From assembly GCF_032484785.1 (NCBI RefSeq), contig NZ_JAUETR010000001.1, positions 3,475,501 through 3,539,500 on the forward strand: a DNA stretch of 64,000 nt. The letters run 5' to 3'. A model generated the notes under the pieces. It saw nothing but the letters and a program-made list of their open reading frames with translations, had not been told where the DNA came from and did no database searches. A program made the position numbers and the translations under genes. The DNA is from Bradyrhizobium sp. SZCCHNS1050 (GTDB lineage Bacteria > Pseudomonadota > Alphaproteobacteria > Rhizobiales > Xanthobacteraceae). Positions 47,822-55,920 of the stretch are shown here, piece after piece (the first letter of the stretch is position 1; the number at the start of each line of letters is the position of its first letter).

Positions 47822-49690
47822 ATGGACGGGACGGCAGCGAAGGTGTTGGAGAAGCCGGCATTCCGCAAGGTCAATTGGCTGGCGCGCGACATCGATATCG
47901 AGAGACGCGGTGACGGCGTCATCGTCATCAAATCGCGCATTCCGCTGCAGGCCTATGAGCCGCATTTGGCGGCGCCGCTCGCCCGCTGGGCCAAGGAGGC
48001 GCCGACGCGGACCTGGCTCGCGCAACGCAGCGGAGCCGAGCGGCAATGGCGCAAGCTGTCCTATGCCGAGGCCAAGCGCACAGTCGATGGGCTGACGCAG
48101 GGCCTGCTCGATTTGAAGCTGGACGGCCGCCCCGTCGCCGTCCTCTCCGGCAATTCGATCGAGCATGCGCTCATCACCATGGCTGCGATGCAGGCCCGTT
48201 CGCCGGCCGCTCCGGTGTCGCCGGCCTATTCACTGATGAGCCACGATCATCTCAAGCTGAAATATCTGTTCGGCCTCGTGAAGCCGGGCGTGGTCATGGT
48301 GCAGGACGGCCCGACCTTCGAGAAGGCGCTGAAGGCGCTCGATCTCGACGGCGTCACCGTCGTTCATGTCGCGCGTCCGTGCGAGGGCATTGCGAGCATC
48401 AGCTTCGCTGATCTCGCCGCGACGCCGGTCACCGGCGCGGTCGACGCGTCGATTGCGCAGATCACACCGGACACGGTCGGCAAGCTGCTGTTCACCTCCG
48501 GCTCGACCGGCATGCCCAAGGCGGTCATCAACACCCAGCGCATGATGTGCGCCAATGCGGCGATGATGATGCAGACGCGGCCGCGCGGGCCTGATGCGCC
48601 GATCTCGACGGTGCTCGACTGGATGCCATGGAATCACACCATGGGCGGCAATGCGCTGTTCAATCCGCTCTTGATCGAGGGCGGCACGCTCTACATCGAC
48701 GACGGCCGGCCGATGCCCGGCATGTTCGACGAAACCATCCGGAACCTGCGCGAGGTGTCGCCGACCTATTACGCCAATGTGCCCGCCGGCTATGCGGCGC
48801 TGGCGGCGGCGATGGAGAAGGACGACGCGCTGTGCCGCTCCTTCTTCAAGGATCTGGGCATCATGGCCTATGGCGGCGCGCGGCTGCCGGACGATCTGTA
48901 CGAGCGCATGCAGGCGCTGGCGGTCAAGACCACCGGCGAGCGCATCGTGTTCTACACCGGCTGGGGCTCGACCGAGACGGCGCCGACCTCGACCGGCACC
49001 TATTGGAACACGGAGCGGGTCGGGCTCATCGGCCTGCCGTTCCCCGGCGTCGAGCTGAAGATGGTGCCGACCGGCGACAAATACGAGCTGCGCCTGCGCG
49101 GCGTCAACGTGATGCCGGGCTATTTCGGCCAGCCCGAGCTGACGAAGAAGGCGTTCGACGAGGAAGGGTTCTATTGTATCGGCGATGCCGGCGTGTTCGT
49201 CGATCCCAATGACCCGGCGCAAGGTATCATCTTCGCCGGCCGCGTGGTCGAAGATTTCAAGCTCACGACAGGCACCTTCGTCCATGTCGGCTCGCTTCGC
49301 ACCGATGCGATCGCAGCCGCAACGCCGGCGATCCACGATGCACTGGTGACCGGGCAGGATCGCGAATATGTCGGTCTCCTGGCCTGGCCCAATCTGCACG
49401 CCTGCCGCCAGTTGGTCGGCGATCCCAACGCGACGTTCGAGGACGTGGTGAAGCATCCGGCCGTCATCGACTGCGTCCGCCGTGGTCTCGAAGCCCATAA
49501 TAAAGAGTGCGAGGGTGCGACCAGCCGGCGCATCGGCCGCGCCATGCTGATGGTCGAGCCGCCCTCGATCGACGGCCATGAGCTGACCGACAAGGGCTAC
49601 ATCAACCAGCGCGCCGGTCTCGAACGCCGTGCCGCACTGGTCGAGCGGCTCTACGCGGCCGAGCCCGACAGCGACGTGATCGTGTTGTGA
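47822..49690 (+). CDS. Feruloyl-CoA synthase-like acyl-CoA ligase
   Basis: The 622-residue ANL ligase begins FRKVNWLARDIDIERRGDGVIVIKSRIPL, a start typical of feruloyl-CoA synthases. The P-loop is LLFTSGSTGMPKAVINTQRMM, followed by DWMPWNHTMGGNALFNPLL, YTGWGSTETAPTSTG and GFYCIGDAGVFVDPNDPAQGIIFAGRVVEDFKL. Such enzymes activate hydroxycinnamic acids to CoA esters. ATG 47822 follows GGGAGACG; the longer frame back to 47276 is a shadow of the hydratase gene. A cinnamic-acid substrate is inferred from family resemblance. Confidence 0.87.
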   Translation: MDGTAAKVLEKPAFRKVNWLARDIDIERRGDGVIVIKSRIPLQAYEPHLAAPLARWAKEAPTRTWLAQRSGAERQWRKLSYAEAKRTVDGLTQGLLDLKLDGRPVAVLSGNSIEHALITMAAMQARSPAAPVSPAYSLMSHDHLKLKYLFGLVKPGVVMVQDGPTFEKALKALDLDGVTVVHVARPCEGIASISFADLAATPVTGAVDASIAQITPDTVGKLLFTSGSTGMPKAVINTQRMMCANAAMMMQTRPRGPDAPISTVLDWMPWNHTMGGNALFNPLLIEGGTLYIDDGRPMPGMFDETIRNLREVSPTYYANVPAGYAALAAAMEKDDALCRSFFKDLGIMAYGGARLPDDLYERMQALAVKTTGERIVFYTGWGSTETAPTSTGTYWNTERVGLIGLPFPGVELKMVPTGDKYELRLRGVNVMPGYFGQPELTKKAFDEEGFYCIGDAGVFVDPNDPAQGIIFAGRVVEDFKLTTGTFVHVGSLRTDAIAAATPAIHDALVTGQDREYVGLLAWPNLHACRQLVGDPNATFEDVVKHPAVIDCVRRGLEAHNKECEGATSRRIGRAMLMVEPPSIDGHELTDKGYINQRAGLERRAALVERLYAAEPDSDVIVL

Positions 49691-49706
49691 CGACGCATTT
49701 TGAAAC

Positions 49707-49805
49707 CGTCATTCCGGGGCCCTCGCGAAGCGAGTGAACCCGGAATCCAGAGATAAATCAGATCGAGATTCCGGGTTCGATGCTGCGCATCGCCCCGGAA
49801 TGACG
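49707..49805. repeat. Palindromic intergenic repeat (CGTCATTCCGGGG type)
   Basis: It begins CGTCATTCCGGGGCCCTCGC and ends with CGCCCCGGAATGACG, with a second pair GAACCCGGAATC / GATTCCGGGTTC inside. It fills the gap between the ligase and first acyl-CoA dehydrogenase genes. Close relatives lie at 50962-51062 and 63779-63821. Confidence 0.8.
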
Positions 49806-49825
49806 ATCAGGAAGCAGGTGAGGCC

Positions 49826-50953
49826 ATGAACTTCGATTTCTCCGACGACCAGAAGCAGTTGCGGGACCAGGCGCGGAAATTCCTCGCCGAGAAGTGTCCG
49901 CCCAAGGCGGTGCGTGTCGTGCTCGATGGCAAGGAGCCGTATGACCGAGCGCTGTGGAAAGGCTTTGCCGAGATGGGCTTCCTCGGCGTCGCCATTCCGG
50001 AGGAGTACGGCGGCGCGGGCGCCGGCCATCTCGAGCTCTGCGTGATCGCCGAGGAAGTCGGCCGCGCGCTGGCGCCGGTGCCGTTCTCGTCGACCGTGTA
50101 TCTTGCGGCGGAGGCGCTGATGCTGGCCGGCAGCGATGCGCAGAAGCAGGCCTGGCTGCCGAAGATCGCCAATGGCGAGGCGATCGGCACCTTGGCGTTA
50201 TTCGAGGGCACCGGCAATCCGTCGCCGAAAGCGATCAAGTGTGAGGCCGCCAACGGCGTGCTCAACGGCACCAAGAAGCCGGTCGCCGACGGCGCCATCG
50301 CGGATCTCATCATCGTTGCCGCGCGTACCGGCTCGACCGGCCGCGACGGCGACATCTCGCTGTTCCTGGTCGGCCCCAAGGCGGGCGGCGTCGAAGCCAA
50401 GGCGCTGACCAATCTCGATCCGACGCGCGGCCAGGCCGAGCTCACCTTCAAGAACTGCAAGGCGGAGCCGCTCGGCGCCGCCGGCGAGGGTTGGAGCATC
50501 ATCACCCAGGTGCTCGATCGCGCCGCGGTGCTGACGGCGTTCGAGCAGGTCGGCGGCTCCGACCGCGCGCTGGAGATGGGCCGCGACTACGCGCTCGACC
50601 GGATCGCCTTTGGTCGTCCGATCGGCTCGTTCCAGGCGGTCAAGCACATGCTGGCCGACATGTACGTCTCGGCGACCTTGGCGCGCTCCAACTCCTATTA
50701 TGGCGCCTGGGCGCTCTCGACCAATGCGCCGGAATTGCCGGAGGCCGCGGCCTCAGCGCGCATCAGCGCGACGCAAGCCTTTCAACACTGCGCCAAGAAC
50801 AACATCCAGGTTCATGGCGGCATGGGCTTCACCTGGGAGTTCGACTGTCACATGTACTACCGACGCGCCAACGCGCTCGCGCTCGGCCTTGGCAGTCTCT
50901 CTTACTGGGAAGACCAGCTGATCGACCGCATGCGCAAGCGCAATGCGGCGTGA
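49826..50953 (+). CDS. Acyl-CoA dehydrogenase, short form
   Basis: The 375-residue FAD enzyme begins MNFDFSDDQKQLRDQARKFLAEKCPP and has EMGFLGVAIPEEYGGAGAGHLELCVIAEEVGRALAPVPFSS, LALFEGTGNPSPKAIKC and the C-terminal IQVHGGMGFTWEFDCHMYYRRA. It would introduce the alpha-beta double bond into an acyl-CoA. It is distinct from the two paralogues that follow. Bacterial pairs of acyl-CoA dehydrogenases of this kind often form heteromers (FadE26/27-like), so it may partner one of the next two products. Confidence 0.9.
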   Translation: MNFDFSDDQKQLRDQARKFLAEKCPPKAVRVVLDGKEPYDRALWKGFAEMGFLGVAIPEEYGGAGAGHLELCVIAEEVGRALAPVPFSSTVYLAAEALMLAGSDAQKQAWLPKIANGEAIGTLALFEGTGNPSPKAIKCEAANGVLNGTKKPVADGAIADLIIVAARTGSTGRDGDISLFLVGPKAGGVEAKALTNLDPTRGQAELTFKNCKAEPLGAAGEGWSIITQVLDRAAVLTAFEQVGGSDRALEMGRDYALDRIAFGRPIGSFQAVKHMLADMYVSATLARSNSYYGAWALSTNAPELPEAAASARISATQAFQHCAKNNIQVHGGMGFTWEFDCHMYYRRANALALGLGSLSYWEDQLIDRMRKRNAA

Positions 50954-50961
50954 GAAGTGCA

Positions 50962-51062
50962 CGTCATTCCGGGGCGCTCGCAACGCAAGCGAACCCGGAA
51001 TCTCGAGATCACCAACCTCTGGATTCCGGATCGACCCGCGTTGCGGGTCGTCCGGAATGACG
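50962..51062. repeat. Palindromic intergenic repeat (CGTCATTCCGGGG type)
   Basis: It begins CGTCATTCCGGGGCGCTCGC and ends GTCGTCCGGAATGACG; inner arms GAACCCGGAATC and GGATTCCGGATC pair partly. It is a sister of the element at 49707-49805 and separates two acyl-CoA dehydrogenase genes. Confidence 0.8.
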
Positions 51063-51080
51063 AGTTGAAAGGGATTCGCC

Positions 51081-52325
51081 ATGAATTTCGATGACACCCC
51101 GCAAGAGGCTGCGTTCCGCGCCGAGGCGCGCTCCTGGATCGCCGCCAATGCGCCGAAGCAGTATGAAGACGAGCTGCGCGCGACCTCGCTCGGCCGCGTC
51201 GGGCTGAAGAACGCCGATATCCTTGAGGTCGCCAAGGCCTGGCAGAAGAAGAAGGCTGATGCCGGCTGGGCCTGCCTGCATTGGCCCAAGGAGTATGGCG
51301 GTCGCGGGTCCTCACCCATCGAGCGCGTGATCTGGCAGCAGGAGGAGGGGCCCTACGGCAAGCTGTCCGGCATGTTCATCATCGGTCATGGCATGTGCGG
51401 GCCGACCATGATGGCCTACGCCTCGGAGGCGCATAAGCGGCAGTATCTGCCGCCGCTGGCCTCGGGCGAGAAGGTGTGGTGCCAGCTGTTCTCCGAGCCG
51501 GCCGGCGGCTCCGACGTCGCCGGCCTGCGCACCCGCGCCGAGAAGCGCGGCGACGACTGGGTGATCAACGGCCAGAAGATCTGGACCTCGGGCGCGCACT
51601 ACTCCGACTACGGCATCCTGCTGACGCGCACGGATCCAACAGTGCCCAAGCATAAGGGTCTCACCATGTTCTTCCTGGACATGAAGAGCCCGGGTGTCGA
51701 GGTCCGGCCGATCAAGCAGGCGAGCGGGCACTCGGATTTCAACGAGGTCTATTTCACCGACGTCGTGATCCCGGACTCGCAGCGTCTCGGCGCGGTCAAT
51801 GACGGCTGGAACGTCGCGCTCACCACCTTGATGAACGAACGCATGTCGATCGGCGCCGGCGTCGCCACCGGCTTCCCGGAGCTGTTCGACTTCTGCTCCA
51901 ACCTGATGCTGGACGATCGTCCCGCGATCGAGGACCGCAATGTGCGCTCGAAGCTCGCGAGTTGGGCGGTGAAGGCGAGCGGGCTGAAATACACCAGCAT
52001 CCGCGCCATCTCGGCGCTGTCGAAGGGCGAGCGGCCGGGACCTGAGAACTCGATCGGTAAACTGGTCGCAGGACCGATGATCCAGGACGTCGCGACCTAC
52101 GCGCTCGACCTGCAGGGCGCCGCCGGCGTGCTCAGCGGTCCCGAGGCCGAGCTCGCCGGAAAATTCCAGGCGATGCTGCTGCGCGCGCCCGGCACCCGCG
52201 TCGAAGGCGGCACCGACGAGATCATGCGCAACATCATCGCGGAGCGCGTGCTGGGTCTTCCTGGCGACATCCGCGTCGACAAGGACCTTCCGTTCAACCA
52301 GGTTCCGACCAAGGGACGAAGCTAA
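51081..52325 (+). CDS. Acyl-CoA dehydrogenase, tandem paralogue A
   Basis: The 414-residue enzyme begins MNFDDTPQEAAFRAEARSWIA and has WPKEYGGRGSSPIERVIWQQEE, CQLFSEPAGGSDVAGLRTRAEK (flavin and substrate loop), INGQKIWTSGAHYSDYGILLTRTD, and ends GTDEIMRNIIAERVLGLPGD. The next gene is a clear duplicate, identical at most positions. The two may be subunits of one heteromer or have different chain preferences. The gene lies in the same direction as the neighbouring catabolic genes. Confidence 0.93.
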   Translation: MNFDDTPQEAAFRAEARSWIAANAPKQYEDELRATSLGRVGLKNADILEVAKAWQKKKADAGWACLHWPKEYGGRGSSPIERVIWQQEEGPYGKLSGMFIIGHGMCGPTMMAYASEAHKRQYLPPLASGEKVWCQLFSEPAGGSDVAGLRTRAEKRGDDWVINGQKIWTSGAHYSDYGILLTRTDPTVPKHKGLTMFFLDMKSPGVEVRPIKQASGHSDFNEVYFTDVVIPDSQRLGAVNDGWNVALTTLMNERMSIGAGVATGFPELFDFCSNLMLDDRPAIEDRNVRSKLASWAVKASGLKYTSIRAISALSKGERPGPENSIGKLVAGPMIQDVATYALDLQGAAGVLSGPEAELAGKFQAMLLRAPGTRVEGGTDEIMRNIIAERVLGLPGDIRVDKDLPFNQVPTKGRS

Positions 52326-52335
52326 CAAGTGCAGT

Positions 52336-52427
52336 CGTAGGGCGGGTTAGCGCAGCGTAACCCGCCGCTAGCTCGTACAACGCTGATCAAGTGGCGGGTT
52401 ACGCCTTCGGCCAACCCCCGCCCTACG
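52336..52427. repeat. Palindromic intergenic repeat (CGTAGGGCGGGTTAGC type)
   Basis: It begins CGTAGGGCGGGTTAGCGCAG and ends CCAACCCCCGCCCTACG, with inner copies of AACCCGCC and GGCGGGTT. This is a fourth repeat family in this cluster and sits between the two tandem dehydrogenase paralogues. Confidence 0.8.
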
Positions 52428-52448
52428 CATATCAAGTGAGGGTCAGGC

Positions 52449-53696
52449 ATGAACTTTGACGACACCCCGCAGGAAGCCGCTTTTCGCGACACCGCGCGCG
52501 CTTGGATCGCGGCCAACGCGCCGAGGGAGCTGGAGGAGGAGCTCGCGAGCTCCTCGCTCGGCCGCATCCGGCTCAAGCACGCCGACATCGTCGAGGTCGG
52601 CAAGGCCTGGCAGAAGAAGAAATCCGATGCCGGCTGGGCCTGCCTGCACTGGCCGAAGGAGTATGGCGGCCGCGGCGCGACGCCGATCGAGCGGGTGATC
52701 TGGCAGCAGGAGGAGGGCGTCTATGGCAAGCTGACGCAGCCGTTCCAGATCGGCGAGGGCATGTGCGGCCCGACCGTGATGGCCTATGGCAGCGAAGAGC
52801 ATAAGCGGCGCTATCTGCCGAAGCTCGCTTCCGGCGAGGAGATCTGGTGCCAGCTGTTCTCCGAGCCCGCCGGCGGCTCCGATGTCGCTGGCCTGCGCAC
52901 CCGCGCCGAGAAGCGCGGCGACGACTGGCTCATCAACGGCCAGAAGATCTGGACGTCGGGGGCGCACTACTCGGATTACGGCCTGCTGATCACGCGCACC
53001 GATCCCAATGTGCCCAAGCACAAGGGCCTGACGATGTTCTTCCTGGACATGAAGAGCCCGGGCGTCGAGGTCCGCCCGATCAAGCAGGCCAACGGTATGC
53101 AGGAGTTCAACGAGGTCTATTTCACCGACGTGGTGATCCCGGACTGCCAGCGCCTTGGCGCGGTCGGCGACGGCTGGAACGTGTCGCTGACCACCTTGAT
53201 GAACGAGCGCATGTCGATCGGCGCGCGGCTCGCCACCGGCTTCCCGGAGATGTTCGAGTTCTGCGCCAATCTGATGACCGAGAGCGGACTCGCCATCGAC
53301 GATCGCGCCACGCGCTCGAAACTGGCGTCGTGGGCGGTCAAGGCCAGTGGGCTGAAATACACGAGCTACCGCGCGATCTCGGCGCTGTCCAAGGGCGAGC
53401 GGCCCGGACCTGAGAATTCCATCGGCAAGCTGGTCGCCGGCGTCATGCTGCAGGATATCGCGACCTACGCGTTGGATCTCGAAGGCGGCGCCGGCGTGCT
53501 GACCGGCGCGGACGAGACGGTGACGCAGGGCCAGTTTCAGCAGATGCTGCTGACCTCGCCCTCGATGCGCATCGCCGGCGGCACCGACGAGATCCTGCGC
53601 AACATCATCGCCGAGCGCGTGCTCGGTCTGCCCGGTGACATCCGGGTCGACAAGGACGTGCCGTTCAACAAGGTGCCGACCAAGGGGCGCAGCTGA
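52449..53696 (+). CDS. Acyl-CoA dehydrogenase, tandem paralogue B
   Basis: The 415-residue enzyme is a duplicate of the upstream gene: MNFDDTPQEAAFRDTARAWIA, WPKEYGGRGATPIERVIWQQEEG, CQLFSEPAGGSDVAGLRTRAEK and GTDEILRNIIAERVLGLPGDIRVDKD are shared. Differences concentrate in residues about 30-55, 110-130 and 340-375, which may tune the substrate or partner. A repeat of a different family separates the copies, so the duplication is not recent or the repeat inserted later. Confidence 0.93.
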   Translation: MNFDDTPQEAAFRDTARAWIAANAPRELEEELASSSLGRIRLKHADIVEVGKAWQKKKSDAGWACLHWPKEYGGRGATPIERVIWQQEEGVYGKLTQPFQIGEGMCGPTVMAYGSEEHKRRYLPKLASGEEIWCQLFSEPAGGSDVAGLRTRAEKRGDDWLINGQKIWTSGAHYSDYGLLITRTDPNVPKHKGLTMFFLDMKSPGVEVRPIKQANGMQEFNEVYFTDVVIPDCQRLGAVGDGWNVSLTTLMNERMSIGARLATGFPEMFEFCANLMTESGLAIDDRATRSKLASWAVKASGLKYTSYRAISALSKGERPGPENSIGKLVAGVMLQDIATYALDLEGGAGVLTGADETVTQGQFQQMLLTSPSMRIAGGTDEILRNIIAERVLGLPGDIRVDKDVPFNKVPTKGRS

Positions 53697-53716
53697 TCCG
53701 ACGGCATCATGACGGC

Positions 53717-53757
53717 CGTCTTCCGGGGTCGGTCGCTGCGACCGGTCCGGAAAGACG
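53717..53757. repeat. Short palindromic repeat after the dehydrogenase genes
   Basis: CGTCTTCCGGGGTCGGTCGC pairs with GCGACCGGTCCGGAAAGACG. It lies 20 bases after the stop of the last acyl-CoA dehydrogenase and before the nitroreductase gene, and could act as a terminator or processing hairpin. Confidence 0.6.
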
Positions 53758-53815
53758 GGGGGTGGAGGGCGAGCACAAAGCGAGCGTCGCCGGTCGAACT
53801 GTACGGAAGGTTGTC

Positions 53816-54520
53816 ATGTCATCTGCGGCGCCAAGGTCTGAGCAGGATCCCATCACCATTCTCGAAGAGCTGATGGCCGCGCGCTTCTCCTGCCGCAGAT
53901 TCCAGCCCGAGCCCGTGCCGCGCGCCACCATCGAGCGCATCCTGACGGCGGCGCAGAAAACTGCGTCCTGGTGCAACAGCCAGCCGTGGCGTGTCGAGAT
54001 CACCTCTGGTGCGGCGACCGAGGCTTTCCGGAAGGTGATGTATGCGGCGGCCTCCAGCGGCAAGGCGGCGTCGGGCGACTTTCCTTTCCCGCGCGAATAC
54101 ACCGGCGTCTATCTGGAACGGCGGCGCGAGAGCGGTTTCCAGCTCTACAACGCGCTCGACATCCCGCGCGGCGACAAGGCGGCTTATGCCCGGCAGGCGC
54201 TGGAGAACTACAATTTCTTCGGCGCGCCGCATGTGGCGGTCATCCACAGCGACGAGGCGCTCGGCACCTATGGCGCGATCGATTGCGGCGGCTACGTCAC
54301 GAGCTTCATGCTGGCGGCGCAGGCACTCGGCATTGCCACCGTGCCGCAGGCGGCGCTCGCGTTTCACTCCGACGTGGTGCGGCAGCACTTCGGGCTTGGC
54401 GCCGACCGCAAGGTGGTCTGCGGCATCTCGTTCGGTTGTCCCGATCTCGGTGACAAGGCCAACTCCTACCGCACCAGCCGCGCCACGGTCGCCGAAACGG
54501 TCCGCTTTCACGACGAATAA
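53816..54520 (+). CDS. Nitroreductase-family flavoprotein
   Basis: The 234-residue protein has the nitroreductase signature at the N-terminus (LEELMAARFSCRRFQPEPVPRATIERIL, then CNSQPWRVEI) and the conserved GGYVTSFMLAAQALGIATVPQAAL segment with FMN contacts. The start at ATG 53816 follows AAGG; the longer frame back to 53762 is not supported. It is the last gene of the acyl-CoA cluster. In this setting it may reduce an unsaturated or nitro-aromatic compound, but no substrate can be named. Confidence 0.88.
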   Translation: MSSAAPRSEQDPITILEELMAARFSCRRFQPEPVPRATIERILTAAQKTASWCNSQPWRVEITSGAATEAFRKVMYAAASSGKAASGDFPFPREYTGVYLERRRESGFQLYNALDIPRGDKAAYARQALENYNFFGAPHVAVIHSDEALGTYGAIDCGGYVTSFMLAAQALGIATVPQAALAFHSDVVRQHFGLGADRKVVCGISFGCPDLGDKANSYRTSRATVAETVRFHDE

Positions 54521-55033
54521 CTTCCTGTCCGTAGGTCGCACGCGCGTATTTGTTGCCGGCGGAGTTCCGTTATCCGGGACTCCGGAGGGGGCGAGACGCC
54601 CCACGAGTCCATTTTTGTAAACCGAGTTTGCTGAACAGGGAGCAGCTCCGGCGGCGGCGCCATGATTTTGCCGAGGTGTCGTCCACGTTCGGCGAGCGCG
54701 TTTCGGCAACGATGCTCGTGCCCTCCTGTCCGACCTTCACATCGAAAGCCGCCCTGAAATCAACAGTTTGTGTCTGCGATGCACCAATCGAGACGCGCCG
54801 CTGCAGGGACCGGACGTGTTGCGAGAGTCGGTGCAGGAGCGCTAATGGCTGCTGTTGGTCGAATTGGGCGCGCACTTTTCCTTCAGCTCGTGGGCTTCAA
54901 GCAATGATATTGACAAAATTCTCTCTAACATTTTGAGTTGCATCGCCCGAGCGTCAACGATGCAAAATTGCAGACGCTCGATGATCTTCTCGATTGAAGG
55001 TTCAGTCACGGCTCAAAACCTGAAGTGTCAGCG
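54521..55033. other. Intergenic region without a convincing gene
   Basis: Several frames are open here (for example 54550-54936 on the plus strand) but none has ribosome-binding sites, family motifs or GC-rich third positions like the neighbours. The stretch 54890-55030 is AT-richer and may hold a promoter for the small gene that follows. Confidence 0.45.
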
Positions 55034-55219
55034 ATGGATTCCATGAACACGCCGTCCAACCTTTATGCCCTCGAGGTGGACGAGGCGACGCTCCTTGGTC
55101 ACCGCCTCTTGAAGGCTTTCCATAAGCTCAGGCTGAAGCGGCACAGGGAACAGATCATTGCGCTGGCTGAGCGGCTGGTGGAAGATGAAGAAAGATATCC
55201 GGCAGGGCCTGGCGGCTGA
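55034..55219 (+). CDS. Small hypothetical protein, 3' end overlapping the luxI gene
   Basis: The 61-residue frame MDSMNTPSNLYALEVDEATLLGHRLLKAFHKLRLKRHREQIIALAERLVEDEE reads like a real, charged helical protein. It is convergent with the luxI-type gene and overlaps its last 65 bases. GTG 55025 and ATG 55043 are alternative starts and none has a strong ribosome-binding site. No family is recognised. Its position suggests a possible role beside the quorum-sensing genes. Confidence 0.45.
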   Translation: MDSMNTPSNLYALEVDEATLLGHRLLKAFHKLRLKRHREQIIALAERLVEDEERYPAGPGG

Positions 55220-55838
55220 CGTCTTCGAGCCCCTGCCACGTGAGGGTTGGCCGCGTCAGGCCGATCTGCTCGCAGAGTGACTTCCATGTCGTTTCATCGC
55301 AGTCGACGAGCACGGCCATCACCGACATCCCGTCCATCATGTGAGGTACGCCGAGCGGCCGCGCCTTCCAGCCGCACTTCTCGAACCGCGGCAGCCACCA
55401 GGTTTCGAGCACGATCGAAAAGCCGGTCAACCCGATCGAGATGCCGTACTCCATGATTGCGGTGAGCAGCAGCATGTCGATCCGCGGGCCGGCATGCTCG
55501 CCGCGGCGCTCCGGGATCACGAAGATGCGCGACAGTTCGTAGACGTCGGGGCGCTGGATCGGGCCGCGCAGATTCAGATACGGGAAGATGTCGCTCATCA
55601 GCGTCGGCAACTGCGTCGGCACCGCGCGCATCGACCCGATCAACTGGCCGTTGTCGATGCAGAACAGATAGACCGAATCCTCGGTGTCGAACTGATCGAT
55701 CTCGCGCCCGTCGGGACGATCGAGCGCCATCCACTTGCGCTGCTTGACGTAGATCTCGTGGCGCAGCCGGTAATACGGATCGAAATATTTCTCGTACAGA
55801 GCGCGATTATCTTTTCGAACGACATGAATCTCAGGCAT
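55155..55838 (-). CDS. LuxI-family acyl-homoserine-lactone synthase (BjaI/BraI type)
   Basis: The 227-residue synthase has the LuxI invariant residues: Arg26 (RLRHEIYV), Trp36 (KQRKWMALD), Asp48 and Asp51 (IDQFDTED), Arg71 (GSMRAVPT), Phe85, Glu101 and Arg104 (YELSRIFVIP). It makes an N-acyl-homoserine lactone from S-adenosylmethionine. The KQRKWMALDRPDGREIDQFD segment is like that of BjaI, BraI and RpaI, which use acyl- or aryl-CoA (isovaleryl, cinnamoyl, p-coumaroyl) in place of acyl-ACP. The signal of this protein cannot be read from sequence. The LuxR-type gene lies directly upstream on the same strand. Confidence 0.9.
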   Translation of the reverse strand: MPEIHVVRKDNRALYEKYFDPYYRLRHEIYVKQRKWMALDRPDGREIDQFDTEDSVYLFCIDNGQLIGSMRAVPTQLPTLMSDIFPYLNLRGPIQRPDVYELSRIFVIPERRGEHAGPRIDMLLLTAIMEYGISIGLTGFSIVLETWWLPRFEKCGWKARPLGVPHMMDGMSVMAVLVDCDETTWKSLCEQIGLTRPTLTWQGLEDVSRQALPDIFLHLPPAAQPAQ

Positions 55839-55920
55839 CGAAACCCCCGGTCGTCTGAATCAAATTGGGGTTTGCAGATTGCCGATGCGCTCGAATTGAT
55901 CCAGTGGGAGAAACGACAGA

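Noticed and set aside
54550..54936. 128-residue plus-strand frame after the nitroreductase gene
   Set aside because: No ribosome-binding site, no recognisable domain and no codon bias like the neighbours.
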